Made by a program: the position numbers and the translations under genes
Shown here: piece after piece, positions 1-9,861 of the stretch
Layout: each line of letters opens with the position of its first letter
Numbering within the stretch: the stretch's first letter is position 1
The notes under the pieces: generated by a model
Told to the model about the DNA's origin: nothing
The model's database searches: none
Seen by the model: the letters and a program-made list of their open reading frames with translations, nothing else
Assembly (NCBI GenBank): GCA_028717265.1
Contig: JAQUOE010000008.1
Span: forward strand, 1-51,152
Reading direction: 5' to 3'
Source of the DNA: Actinomycetota bacterium
GTDB taxonomy: Bacteria > Actinomycetota > Humimicrobiia > Humimicrobiales > Humimicrobiaceae
Length of the DNA: 51,152 nt

Positions 1-165
1 TTCTTCTTCTCCGGTTTCCTCTTCGATTACCGGTTCTTCTTCCTCTGCCTGACCGAATTTACAACCTGTAAAAATTAAAATAGAGATTAAAGTAATAATC
101 GACAATACTACCAATAACTTAAGTAAAATAAACATTCTGTATGATTGATTGTTTTTGAAAGCCAA
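1..165 (-). CDS. Partial lipoprotein N-terminus (runs off the window edge)
   Basis: Minus-strand reading from TTG at 165 (GGAGG upstream) or ATG at 135 gives ...MFILLKLLVVLSIITLISILIFTGCKFGQAEEEEPVIEEETGEEE: signal peptide, lipobox FTGC, acidic linker. Not in the ORF track because truncated. Confidence 0.6.
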   Translation of the reverse strand, partial: MAFKNNQSYRMFILLKLLVVLSIITLISILIFTGCKFGQAEEEEPVIEEETGEEE

Positions 166-188
166 TTTAGTATACCTCCGAATTAATT

Positions 189-1481
189 TCATATATTTCT
201 TTTTAATAATAAATTTCTAACTATTATAATTGTAAATGTTAAAAAGTAAAATACTAATAAAAATATCAATATGTATATTGTCTCTACTTCTTTTTTTGTA
301 GATAATTCTTCGTAAATAAAGGCATTGCTGATGCTTTCTCTCACGATAAGATCAATTTCTTCTATCTTTTTATCGTCAACGATGACTTCCATCGTTCCCA
401 TAACTTCATTTTCGCTGACAGGCAAAGCTATATCGGTCTTTACTTTGTTTTCTACATTCACAACATCGCTATTTATGTTTATCAGTGTTATAAAATCCCT
501 ATCAGGATATAAATCCATATCCGCAATTGTCTGACCACCTGTATTTACAGTCAGGACCGGTTGTTTCGAATCAACGATTTTCACATATTCCAGATTATTA
601 TACGCCCAGTCCAGTAATTTTAATGTATCTTTGTCCCTTTCTTCAAGGGAAGCACTGTCCATGGTTACAGTTATAAGTCTTAAATTTTCTTTTTCAGAAT
701 AGATTACCAGACAAAAACCGGCATTGATCGTATAACCTGTTTTTATACCTTTTATATAATCATGGCTCAGGAGCGTGTTTGTGTTTGTTATCTTGATTTC
801 TTCTTTATTTTTTCTGATTACATCTTCCCGGGTATCGACAATTTTACTGAATAATTCATTCTTCATACAATAACTGGCAATTTTAGCGATGTCTGCTGCT
901 GTCGTTTTATGGTACGGGAAATTATCATCAAGCCCGTTTACATTTTGGAAATAAGTATTTTCTGCCCCTATTTCTTCTGCTTTCATATTCATCAATTCCA
1001 CAAAATCCTCTACATTTCCTGAAACATATTCAGCCAGTGCTATTATGGCGTTATTATGTGAACATATAAGAGATGCTTTAAGCAGGTCCAGCAGAGTCAT
1101 GCTGTCTCCGGTTTTAAATTTAAATGCAGAATGATTTCTCCCAGAAGCATTCCTGGAGATCTTCGTTATTTCCTCCATATTGTCTATTTTTTCAATAGCA
1201 ACAATAGATGATAGTATCTTGGTTATGCTGGCGGGGTACAGCAATGCGGAAGAATTCTTCTCCCATAAGATATCTCCGGTATCGTAATTGACAACGACAG
1301 CCGCTTTTGCAGATATATTGATCCTATCATTATAGATGGCTGTATCCGGATCACAGTAAATTTTAGCGGGAACAGCAAAAAAGAAGAAAGAAAAAATTAT
1401 GAGAAAGATTAAAATATATACTGATATAAGGTATGTTTTTAAATTTTTTTGAATTGGGACCGAAGAACCTTTAACGATCAT
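189..1481 (-). CDS. D-alanyl-D-alanine carboxypeptidase (peptidase S11, PBP5-like)
   Basis: SxxK (PASITK), SxN (SHNNA) and KTG (GIKTGYT) motifs; N-terminal signal/TM and C-terminal TM segment. Confidence 0.92.
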   Translation of the reverse strand: MIVKGSSVPIQKNLKTYLISVYILIFLIIFSFFFFAVPAKIYCDPDTAIYNDRINISAKAAVVVNYDTGDILWEKNSSALLYPASITKILSSIVAIEKIDNMEEITKISRNASGRNHSAFKFKTGDSMTLLDLLKASLICSHNNAIIALAEYVSGNVEDFVELMNMKAEEIGAENTYFQNVNGLDDNFPYHKTTAADIAKIASYCMKNELFSKIVDTREDVIRKNKEEIKITNTNTLLSHDYIKGIKTGYTINAGFCLVIYSEKENLRLITVTMDSASLEERDKDTLKLLDWAYNNLEYVKIVDSKQPVLTVNTGGQTIADMDLYPDRDFITLININSDVVNVENKVKTDIALPVSENEVMGTMEVIVDDKKIEEIDLIVRESISNAFIYEELSTKKEVETIYILIFLLVFYFLTFTIIIVRNLLLKRNI

Positions 1482-2203
1482 TTATGTTTTTTCAGAAATT
1501 TCCTGTTTTCTTTTTTTACTAATAATTCTTGAAAATCACAGAGCACCCTTTCTAACTTGTTCACAGTCCTGATTGCTCTCATATGGGCATCTTTTTTACT
1601 TGACATCATCAAAGGAAAAACAATTTGCTGAATAAATGTAGAGTGCCGGTTGGCAAAATTTTCAAACAATTTCAAATGTTTTACCTGAATACCATATCTG
1701 GATAACTCGCTTATGATTTTTAGAATTTCAATATCATCGGAATCTATAATGTATTTGCCATCTTCTTCGCTCCATCCAAAAATTTCATTTTCGACCAGAC
1801 TTTTTATCAAAGATGGTGCCAGTTTGAATTTTTTAGAAATATCTTCCAGGGAAAAAGACCTGGTCTCATACTCGGTTTTAAATTCTTCTCCCAATTTAAG
1901 TTGAAGATTTTCGATAGATTTGCCTTCACTCAAAAATTTCTTAAAATCCCTTGATTTTAGCTTTTCTTTTATAACCTCAAGGGGCATATACAGCTCTTTT
2001 TGCATTTTCAATATAAAATTTAGTTTTTCGATATCTTCCCTGTAAAAAATCCTGTATTTATTGGATGCCCTTTTTAGTGACAGAAGTCCTTCGGATTCCA
2101 GGAACCTGATTTTACTATTGGTTAAATCAGGAAAAATCTTTTTAAAATTTTTTACGACCTTACCTATGGTAAGATATTTTTTTTCCGGTAATTGCTTATC
2201 CAT
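1478..2203 (-). CDS. MerR-family transcriptional regulator, FtsR-like
   Basis: N-terminal 'YLTIGKVVKNFKKIFPDLTNSKIRFLESEGLLSLKRASNKYRIFYREDIEKL' is MerR/FtsR-like; directly downstream of an FHA gene as in actinobacterial garA-ftsR loci. Confidence 0.8.
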   Translation of the reverse strand: MDKQLPEKKYLTIGKVVKNFKKIFPDLTNSKIRFLESEGLLSLKRASNKYRIFYREDIEKLNFILKMQKELYMPLEVIKEKLKSRDFKKFLSEGKSIENLQLKLGEEFKTEYETRSFSLEDISKKFKLAPSLIKSLVENEIFGWSEEDGKYIIDSDDIEILKIISELSRYGIQVKHLKLFENFANRHSTFIQQIVFPLMMSSKKDAHMRAIRTVNKLERVLCDFQELLVKKENRKFLKKHK

Positions 2204-2617
2204 TTAATCCTTTCTGCCGGAACAAAAAAACAAAAATATATATTTCCCGATTTGTATTCTATCGCCGCTTTTTAAAACGGCGTTATCCACTATCTCCCCG
2301 TTAAGATAGCTTCCGTTTAAACTGCCCAGATCTTTTATTAAAAAATTATTTCCAGATTTTCTTAATGCTGCATGTTTTCTGGATACTGTTATATCATCAA
2401 GAAATATATCTGATTCGAGATTTCTTCCAATCGTGAGTTTGGATTTGTTAATAAGAAATTTGTCTCCAATATTGGGACCTTTTATTATAACAAGCACGCT
2501 GCTGCCTTCAGGTATCTTTTTTATATCTTCAAGTATAGCACTGGCTATTTCTTCCATGCCTTCAATTTTTTTATCAATGATAGACTCGGTTTTTTTATTT
2601 TTTGGTTTAATTTCCAT
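2204..2617 (-). CDS. FHA-domain protein (GarA-like)
   Basis: FHA core: LTIGRNLESDIFLDDITVSRKHAALR...LGSLNGSYLNGE. Confidence 0.9.
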   Translation of the reverse strand: MEIKPKNKKTESIIDKKIEGMEEIASAILEDIKKIPEGSSVLVIIKGPNIGDKFLINKSKLTIGRNLESDIFLDDITVSRKHAALRKSGNNFLIKDLGSLNGSYLNGEIVDNAVLKSGDRIQIGKYIFLFFCSGRKD

Positions 2618-2686
2618 TTTTTATTCCTGCCGTATCGCTTTTATTTAAGCATACAACCTTAAATTAAAATTTATAAATACAACATA

Positions 2687-2765
2687 TGGTCGGGACGAGA
2701 GGATTCGAACCTCCGACCCCCAGTACCCCATACTGGTGCGCTAAACCAAACTGCGCTACGTCCCG
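2687..2765 (-). tRNA. tRNA-Pro(GGG), 3' CCA encoded
   Basis: Reverse complement cgggacg...ccagt-aTGGGGt-actgg...ggttcgaatcc...cgtcccg-A-CCA; acceptor, anticodon and T stems pair; anticodon GGG. Confidence 0.93.
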
Positions 2766-2774
2766 TATTTTTCT

Positions 2775-2803
2775 ATTTTAAGATAATACAAATAATTAGT
2801 AAA
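2775..2803 (-). promoter_or_regulatory. Possible promoter for tRNA-Pro
   Basis: Minus strand TTTACT-N17-TAAAAT, 9 nt before the tRNA 5' end; weak match to -35/-10 in AT-rich DNA. Confidence 0.3.
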
Positions 2804-2824
2804 GTTATCTATCCGGATAATATC

Positions 2825-3847
2825 TTAAACCTCGGATTTAAACTTTCTTTTCATCAATTTATTGACAGATTCGACCGGACTTAAATCTTTATAAATAATC
2901 TCATAAACACATTCGGTAATCGGAACTTCGATATCCAGTTCTCTGGAAATATCATATACGGCTCTGGTAGTATTGACCCCTTCCGCAACCATGTACATAT
3001 TTTCAAGAATATCCTCAATGCTTTCTCCGCCTGCTATCTTCTCGCCAACATATCTGTTCCTGCTGTTTTCGCTTATGCATGTTGCTATAAGATCCCCCAT
3101 CCCTGCCACTCCTGAAAATGTTAAAGAATCGGCACCAAGTCTTGTTCCGAGTCTGGAAAGTTCATGCAGTCCTCTTGTAATCAAAGAAGCCTTTGTATTT
3201 GCTTTATATCCCATACCATCTGAAATTCCCACTGCTATTGCTATTATATTTTTTATAGCTCCGCCTATCTCGACACCTGTAATGTCTTTATTGGTATAGA
3301 CTCTGAATTTGTCCGTAGATAATAAAGGCTGGATGTATTTTAATGTCTCTCTATTACGAGACGCAGCCACCGATACACTTGGTAGTCCCTGCGCAACCTC
3401 CGAAGCTATATTGGGACCGGATAATACGCAGATCTTTGATATAGATTTCCCTGGCAGGCATTGTTCCATTACCTGCGATAACCTCAAATTGGTTCCAATC
3501 TCAAGTCCTTTTGCAACATTTAATACACATTTTATATGCTCTATATTCTTTCTTATGATCTCATTAAATTTATTGATTATTGCTCTTAAAGCATGGGATG
3601 GTACTGAAAAAATAATGATTTCAGGATTTCCGAAACCATCTTCAGGTTTTATGAACGGTGTGATATTTTCAGGTATATGCAAATCGCCTGTATATTTTTT
3701 ATTTTTTCTTGATCTTTTTATTTCTTCATACGTATCCTTACTTCTTGTCCATAAATTTATCATATATCCTTTTTCTGCAAGAATTACCGATAACGTAGTT
3801 CCCCAGCTTCCGGCTCCTATTATAGTTATGTTAACCTTTTTGCTCAT
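2825..3847 (-). CDS. gpsA: NAD(P)H-dependent glycerol-3-phosphate dehydrogenase
   Basis: GAGSWGTTL Rossmann start; NVAKGLE, LSGPNIASEVA, GVAGMGDLIATC motifs. Confidence 0.96.
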   Translation of the reverse strand: MSKKVNITIIGAGSWGTTLSVILAEKGYMINLWTRSKDTYEEIKRSRKNKKYTGDLHIPENITPFIKPEDGFGNPEIIIFSVPSHALRAIINKFNEIIRKNIEHIKCVLNVAKGLEIGTNLRLSQVMEQCLPGKSISKICVLSGPNIASEVAQGLPSVSVAASRNRETLKYIQPLLSTDKFRVYTNKDITGVEIGGAIKNIIAIAVGISDGMGYKANTKASLITRGLHELSRLGTRLGADSLTFSGVAGMGDLIATCISENSRNRYVGEKIAGGESIEDILENMYMVAEGVNTTRAVYDISRELDIEVPITECVYEIIYKDLSPVESVNKLMKRKFKSEV

Positions 3848-3868
3848 AATCCGACGTATGTCTTTAAT

Positions 3869-5185
3869 TTAGTATTTAAATTTAAAATATATAGGGGTAC
3901 CCATAAAACCGAACTTATCTCTTATGCTGTTTTCAATATATCTTATAACATTTACTTTTCTTTTTACATCCATATTCGAATAAACTAAAAAAACCGGAGG
4001 TGAAGACTTGACCTGTCTTATAAATTTGATTTTGAATCTCTTACCTTTTATAAAAATACCCGTTGTTTCCTGATCCAGTTTTTTAAAAAAGCCTGTGATC
4101 ATGTTATCAGATATTTCTTTTTTTCTCTCAATCATAAGCTTATCTATCATTTTTATTATATTTCCGATCCCCTTTTTTTCCAGTGCGCTTATCTTTAAAA
4201 AAGGAATATAATTTGCAAATTTAAGTTTTAAATTAAACATGTTTATAATATTATCAATTGTTTCTCTATCAGTTATATCGATTTTATTAAAAATAACACA
4301 AATGCTTGAGCCTTTCTCTATGCAGGTTTCTATGATTTTAACATCCTGTTCGGTTACTTCTTTACTGCAGTCTATAAGCATAAGGCTTATATCCGATTTT
4401 TCTATGGCTCTTAAGGTGCGAAGTCCGCTATAATAGTCCAGATCTTCTTCCTTTCGCTTTTTTCTTCTCATTCCGGCGGTATCTATAAATTTGTAGATCT
4501 TATTATTTATTTTAACTATGCTATCTATACTATCTCTCGTGGTCCCTTCTATCTCATCTACTATCGCCCTTTCGTCTCCGATAATAGCATTAAACAACGT
4601 TGATTTTCCCGTATTCGGTTTTCCAAGAATACAAATAGCAGGAACTTTTTCCTCTTCATATTTATATATATCAATAGAATCTTTTTTAAATTTGGAAACA
4701 ATTTCATCCAGAAGATCTCCAGTGTTTGTGCCGTGCAGTGCAGATATTTTTATCGGATATCCAAAGCCAAATTTTAAAAAATCTTCAATAAAGAAATCCC
4801 CTTTTACATCATCATACTTATTGCCCGTAAAAATGATTTCCTTATCTGTTTTTCTCATCAGTGATGCTATTTCTTCATCCATAGGAGATACGGGCTGCTT
4901 TAAATCGACCATAAATATAATGATATCCGATTCGTCTATAGCTTTCTTTGTTTGAAGATATATCTGCATATCCATCCTTTGTTTTGATTTCAAATCTATT
5001 CCGCCTGTATCCATCAAATAAAAAACCTTACCGTTCCAATCGGTTATGTAATATTTACGGTCCCTTGTGATCATCGGATCTTTATGCACGATTGCCTCGC
5101 CTTTTTTACATATTCTATTGATCAGAGTGGATTTACCCACATTGGGTTTTCCGATAATAGCAACTCTGGGTATGTTCTCATTCAT
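3869..5185 (-). CDS. der: Ribosome biogenesis GTPase Der (EngA)
   Basis: Two tandem G domains (GKPNVGKSTLINR and GKPNTGKSTLFNA) plus KH-like C-terminus. Confidence 0.96.
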   Translation of the reverse strand: MNENIPRVAIIGKPNVGKSTLINRICKKGEAIVHKDPMITRDRKYYITDWNGKVFYLMDTGGIDLKSKQRMDMQIYLQTKKAIDESDIIIFMVDLKQPVSPMDEEIASLMRKTDKEIIFTGNKYDDVKGDFFIEDFLKFGFGYPIKISALHGTNTGDLLDEIVSKFKKDSIDIYKYEEEKVPAICILGKPNTGKSTLFNAIIGDERAIVDEIEGTTRDSIDSIVKINNKIYKFIDTAGMRRKKRKEEDLDYYSGLRTLRAIEKSDISLMLIDCSKEVTEQDVKIIETCIEKGSSICVIFNKIDITDRETIDNIINMFNLKLKFANYIPFLKISALEKKGIGNIIKMIDKLMIERKKEISDNMITGFFKKLDQETTGIFIKGKRFKIKFIRQVKSSPPVFLVYSNMDVKRKVNVIRYIENSIRDKFGFMGTPIYFKFKY

Positions 5186-5207
5186 ATCAATATTATACGC
5201 AATTAAT

Positions 5208-6329
5208 TTATAACTTAATTAATAAATTATTTATTTCTTTTATAAAACTATGACCATCTTCAGATATTATTTTTATTCTGCTACTTATTTCTTCGATGTC
5301 TCTTCTATTGAAATCATCGATTGTCAGATTTTCTTCATTAAAGATTCCTTCAGGAATAAGTATTTCTTTAAATCTTCCAATATTCTCCTCATCTAAAGCA
5401 GACTTTATATCTTGTCCGCTTAATAGTCCTGTAACCTTTATATTGCCGCCCAGGAACTTATTCTCTACTTCTAATACTTTAACACAGGAAACTATTTTTT
5501 CCCCTGCTGTTTTTGATTTTTTGGCAATATTTTCCAGGGATCTATCTATTACCTTTTTCCCATATTCAGATGTGATTAAAAGTACTGGTCCTTCGCCGCA
5601 TTCGAATTTATCAGCATGCGTAAACTTCATTCGTTCATCTATTTCCTTTAAAAAAAAGGTACTTTTTCCGATTCCATTTTCAATCTGGTAAAAATCCCTG
5701 TAGTATCTGTATCCTGGAAATTCAATACCTGCAAGGATATAGAACTCATCCGAAAGAAAAATATTTACTGATTTTTTTAAGTACCTGTGGCTTTTTTTAA
5801 AACTGTTTATTTTATTTATTATCTCTGAGGCATCCTCAGACGTATAGGGTTTTATATTAGAATTTTTATTAAATTTCGTGACGCCTACCGGGACAATACC
5901 TATCGACAATATGTTTCTAAAATCTCTTGTAAGGGTTAAAAGTGTTTCCATTAGATCCATGCCATCGTTTATTCCCGGACAAAGAACTACCTGAATATTT
6001 GTTCTTATATCATTTCTATCAAGAATCTTAAGGTTTTCCGGTCCTGAAATATTTTTTTTATTATTAAAAATAATCTTTCTTATATCCCTGTTCATACTAT
6101 GTATGGAAACATAAAGAGGTTCCAGCCTGTATTTTATTATATTATCTAAATCTTTATCGGTAACATTTGTAAGAGTTATGAAATTACCATACGTAAAGGA
6201 AAGAAGATAATCATCATCATTTACATATAATGAGGGTCTCAAATTCCCGGGAAGTTGTTTTATAAAACAAAATATACAATTGTTCTTACATGTTTTTATT
6301 TTTTTCGATAATAACTTATAATTTTTCAA
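5208..6329 (-). CDS. DUF512 / radical-SAM-like Fe-S protein (NifB/MoaA-related), PDZ-less form
   Basis: CKNNCIFCFIKQLPGNLRPSLYVNDDDYLLSFTYGNFITLTN..., C-terminal DUF512-like region; no N-terminal PDZ segment. Confidence 0.8.
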   Translation of the reverse strand: MKNYKLLSKKIKTCKNNCIFCFIKQLPGNLRPSLYVNDDDYLLSFTYGNFITLTNVTDKDLDNIIKYRLEPLYVSIHSMNRDIRKIIFNNKKNISGPENLKILDRNDIRTNIQVVLCPGINDGMDLMETLLTLTRDFRNILSIGIVPVGVTKFNKNSNIKPYTSEDASEIINKINSFKKSHRYLKKSVNIFLSDEFYILAGIEFPGYRYYRDFYQIENGIGKSTFFLKEIDERMKFTHADKFECGEGPVLLITSEYGKKVIDRSLENIAKKSKTAGEKIVSCVKVLEVENKFLGGNIKVTGLLSGQDIKSALDEENIGRFKEILIPEGIFNEENLTIDDFNRRDIEEISSRIKIISEDGHSFIKEINNLLIKL

Positions 6330-7164
6330 TGGCTTTTTTTACATCTATTATATCCTCTGCCGGAGTAGATGCACCTCCGCTGATTCCTACTTTTTTTACT
6401 TTTTTAAACCATTCAGGCCTGATTTCCCGGTGACTTTCTATATGATAGGTCCTCTTATTTATTTTCTTTGATATGGATGCGAGGTTTCTTGTATTGGCAC
6501 TGTTTTTCCCGCCCACTATTACCATTACACCGACTTTTTTTGCAAGTTCTTCGGTGGAATTCTGTCTATTTCTTGTTGTATCACAAATAGTATTATAAAC
6601 AATAAGTTCTTTTGTTCTTTTCAATGATTTACCGCTTATCAGAATCAAGCGGTCCAGTATTTGTGTGGTTTGAACCACAATTCCTATTTTTTCTTTTTCA
6701 GGGAGTCTTTCTGCTTCGGCTTTATTTTCAATTACCGCATAATTTCCATTCAAGATATAATCTTTTATTCCCATTACCTCAGGATGTTTTTTATTTCCTA
6801 TAATGATTACGAAGTATCCGTTACTGCTGAGTTCCGCGGCTCTTGCCTGAGCTTTTTTTACAAATGGACATGTGGTATCAATAATCTTTATATTCTTTTC
6901 TTTGATTTCCTTTATCAGGTTTGGGGACATACCGTGGGATCTTATTATAAAAATACTGCCTGGTTCTATTTTTTTTAAATCACGGACCGAAATCAAGCCC
7001 TTATCAGCCAGGCTGCATGAAACACCCGAATTATGAATGACTGATCCAAGTGTAAAAATTTTTGTTTTTTTATTACCTTTTTTTTTAAGTAATTCCTCTG
7101 TTATTTTTAAAGCTCTTTTTACACCAAAACAATATCCTGAATATTTTGCAGTCATTACTTCCAT
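6316..7164 (-). CDS. ispH: 4-hydroxy-3-methylbut-2-enyl diphosphate reductase
   Basis: GYCFGVKRAL, IRSHG, DTTCPFV, KKHPEV, NTICDTTRNRQ, GGASTPAEDI. Confidence 0.96.
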   Translation of the reverse strand: MEVMTAKYSGYCFGVKRALKITEELLKKKGNKKTKIFTLGSVIHNSGVSCSLADKGLISVRDLKKIEPGSIFIIRSHGMSPNLIKEIKEKNIKIIDTTCPFVKKAQARAAELSSNGYFVIIIGNKKHPEVMGIKDYILNGNYAVIENKAEAERLPEKEKIGIVVQTTQILDRLILISGKSLKRTKELIVYNTICDTTRNRQNSTEELAKKVGVMVIVGGKNSANTRNLASISKKINKRTYHIESHREIRPEWFKKVKKVGISGGASTPAEDIIDVKKAIEKL

Positions 7165-7183
7165 ATTTTAAGAATTTTAATAT

Positions 7184-7831
7184 CTACTTTATCTTTTTAT
7201 ATAACTTTTCTATTTCTTTCATTATTTCATCCAATATTATATCTATTGCTTCCTTTCTGCTATGTTTCTTTAAAATATTATCAATATTTATTATATCCCC
7301 TGCGATCAATTTTATCTTTGGGAAGAATATTCTCTTATGTGGCTTTTGTATTATTTTATTAGTACCGCTCAGGGCCATTGGCAAAATAGGCGCACCGGAT
7401 GCTGCTGCTATAAATCCGATGCCTTTCTTACCCTTTCCCATGACACCGTTCGCAGATCTTGTACCTTCCGGAAATAAGCCCAGAGCATTTCCCGCATCTA
7501 AAACTTCAAATGAAGTGTGAAATGCCTTCCTGTCAAAAGACTGACGTTTGACGGGGAAAGCATTTAAAAAAGTTATAAGAGGTCCCAGAATCTTACTGCT
7601 GTATAATTCTTTCTTTGCCATAAAATAAATACACCTGGGTATAAATGCTCCCTCTATTATTGCATCCATATAGCCTATGTGATTCGAGCATATCAATAAT
7701 TTACCTTCCCGGGGCACTTTGAATAAATCTATTGTTTGAACTCTAAATAATATGAAAAATATTACTTTAAGAAATAATTGTAAAGATTTATACAATACCA
7801 GATAGGATTTACTATGTTTTGTTTTTAACAT
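7184..7831 (-). CDS. plsC: 1-acyl-sn-glycerol-3-phosphate acyltransferase
   Basis: CSNHIGYMDA (variant of the NHxxxxD motif) and FPEGTRS motif. Confidence 0.9.
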   Translation of the reverse strand: MLKTKHSKSYLVLYKSLQLFLKVIFFILFRVQTIDLFKVPREGKLLICSNHIGYMDAIIEGAFIPRCIYFMAKKELYSSKILGPLITFLNAFPVKRQSFDRKAFHTSFEVLDAGNALGLFPEGTRSANGVMGKGKKGIGFIAAASGAPILPMALSGTNKIIQKPHKRIFFPKIKLIAGDIINIDNILKKHSRKEAIDIILDEIMKEIEKLYKKIK

Positions 7832-8511
7832 TTTTTTTTCTTTAGATATAATTTTTTGATCCTGTCCGCTACTTCTCTTATTGACATTTCGGAAGTATCA
7901 ATAACAATTGCATTTTCAGGGATTATAAGTGGACTATTCTTCCTGTTACTGTCTATTCTGTCTCTGCTTATGATTTCATTTTTTATCAGATCTCTTTTCG
8001 AAAATTGTTCCCGATCCTTTACCTGAAGAACTCTTCTTCTTACTCTTTCATTTAAGTTTGCAGTAAGGTATATTTTTAAAGCTGCATCAGGACATACGAC
8101 ACTTCCGGTGTCCCTGCCCTCAAGTATGGCATTACCGTCCTTTATGAATTTTTTCTGCAGATCAACAAGATATTTTCTGATTCCGTATAATTTTGAAACA
8201 ATAGAGACTGCGGATCCGACTTCACGACCCCTGATTTCATCAGTAACGTTTTTTCCGTTTAACCGCACAGTTGTATATTTATCCGTATCCACTGATTTGC
8301 TGTCCAGCTCAAGATCTGTGTTTCTTGCAAGTTCCAACAATGAATCCTCATCTTCGCAATCCACTTCATTTTGCAATGCAAGCAGTGTAACCGCTCTATA
8401 CATGGCTCCTGTATCGATATATTTCAAATTCAATTCTCTTGCCAGTATTTTAGCTATAGTACTTTTACCGCTGCCCGCAGGTCCATCTATTGTAATAATA
8501 TTTTCAGGCAT
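7825..8511 (-). CDS. cmk: (d)CMP kinase
   Basis: TIDGPAGSGKSTIAK, YIDTGAMYRA, LEGRDTGSVVCPDA. Confidence 0.96.
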   Translation of the reverse strand: MPENIITIDGPAGSGKSTIAKILARELNLKYIDTGAMYRAVTLLALQNEVDCEDEDSLLELARNTDLELDSKSVDTDKYTTVRLNGKNVTDEIRGREVGSAVSIVSKLYGIRKYLVDLQKKFIKDGNAILEGRDTGSVVCPDAALKIYLTANLNERVRRRVLQVKDREQFSKRDLIKNEIISRDRIDSNRKNSPLIIPENAIVIDTSEMSIREVADRIKKLYLKKKKC

Positions 8512-8540
8512 TATTTGAATAATAAAATATTAAAATATTA

Positions 8541-8562
8541 TAATATCATTTTGATGATATTA
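8541..8562. repeat. Inverted repeat between aroA stop and cmk start
   Basis: TAATATCAT-TTTG-ATGATATTA (9-bp perfect arms); possibly a weak intercistronic hairpin. Confidence 0.5.
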
Positions 8563-8569
8563 ATCTAAT

Positions 8570-9859
8570 TTATTGTGACATGATCTTCTTTAGATTATAT
8601 ATGAAGCCGGGAAAAGAAGTATTGATACAATCGGAATCAAGAACGGTCACGTTCCCTTTTGAAAGCAGAGCCAGTATCGAAAGAGACATTGCCACCCTGT
8701 GGTCTCCAAAGCTTTCTACCGCGCCTTCATCCGCCTGAAAATCTACATCTCCATTTATTATCATGCCATCTTCTTTTTCTTTTATGTCTACTCCGAGTTT
8801 CTTGAATTGACTCACTATGGATTTTATTCTATCGCTTTCTTTAAACCTTAATTCTCCGGCATCTCTTATGACTGTTTTTCCTCTTGCTTTCGCTGCTGCG
8901 ACGCATAATATGGGAATCTCATCAATTATACCCGGGATTTTCTCTCTTCCTATTTCTATGGAATTTAATTTGCTGGAAAAAGCTTCAATATCCACAACTG
9001 GCTCATTATTTATAATTCTCTGATTTTTTATTACTATTTTACCGCCCATCTGCCTGAGAATCTCAATAAAATAACTCCTGATAGGATTCATACCGATATC
9101 TTTCATCAAAGTATAGGAATTCTTAAGAACAAGTGTAGCTACAATAAAAAAAGCTGCCGAAGAAATATCTCCCGGAATATAAATTTTTCCTGCACTTAAT
9201 TTTTTACCAGGATTTAATTTTGTATATTTGCCATCATAAGTAATATCGGCACCAAAATATTGAAGCATTCGTTCAGTGTGATCTCTTGAGACCTGTGGCT
9301 GCATTATCTCGGTTGACCCTATTGCATGAAGTGCCGCCATAAGAATACAGGATTTTACCTGAGCACTCGATACCTTTAGTTCAAATTTTTTCCCTTTAAG
9401 TTTCGGATTTCCGATTATTACCAGAGGAGCTTTTGTATTGTTCTCTCTTCCATTGATTTTTGCACCCATTTCCTGCAGTGGTTTTATTATTCTTTCCATT
9501 GGTCTGCTATTTATTGATTTATCTCCACTTAAAACCGACATAAAATTAGTGGCTGATAATAAACCGCTCATTATTCTTATTGTAGTCCCGGAATTTCCTA
9601 CATCCAGTATTTCTTCAGGTTCCTTTAAATTCTTAATGCCCTTTCCGTATACTATTAAATTACCGTTTATTTTTTCTATTTTTACACCTAATTTATTTAG
9701 AATATCCAATGTTTTTATGCAGTCCTGGCAGAACAAAAAATTTTCTATCGCTACATTGTTGCCGGTTATTGAAGATAAGATTACGCTTCTGTGAGAAATT
9801 GACTTGTCACCGGGAATTTTAAATTCTCCCTTTATGCTTTTTATTCCATGTATTTCCAT
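8570..9859 (-). CDS. aroA: 3-phosphoshikimate 1-carboxyvinyltransferase (EPSP synthase)
   Basis: PGDKSISHRSVILSS, LDVGNSGTTIRIMSG, KESDRI, FGDHRVAM. Confidence 0.97.
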   Translation of the reverse strand: MEIHGIKSIKGEFKIPGDKSISHRSVILSSITGNNVAIENFLFCQDCIKTLDILNKLGVKIEKINGNLIVYGKGIKNLKEPEEILDVGNSGTTIRIMSGLLSATNFMSVLSGDKSINSRPMERIIKPLQEMGAKINGRENNTKAPLVIIGNPKLKGKKFELKVSSAQVKSCILMAALHAIGSTEIMQPQVSRDHTERMLQYFGADITYDGKYTKLNPGKKLSAGKIYIPGDISSAAFFIVATLVLKNSYTLMKDIGMNPIRSYFIEILRQMGGKIVIKNQRIINNEPVVDIEAFSSKLNSIEIGREKIPGIIDEIPILCVAAAKARGKTVIRDAGELRFKESDRIKSIVSQFKKLGVDIKEKEDGMIINGDVDFQADEGAVESFGDHRVAMSLSILALLSKGNVTVLDSDCINTSFPGFIYNLKKIMSQ

Positions 9860-9861
9860 TA

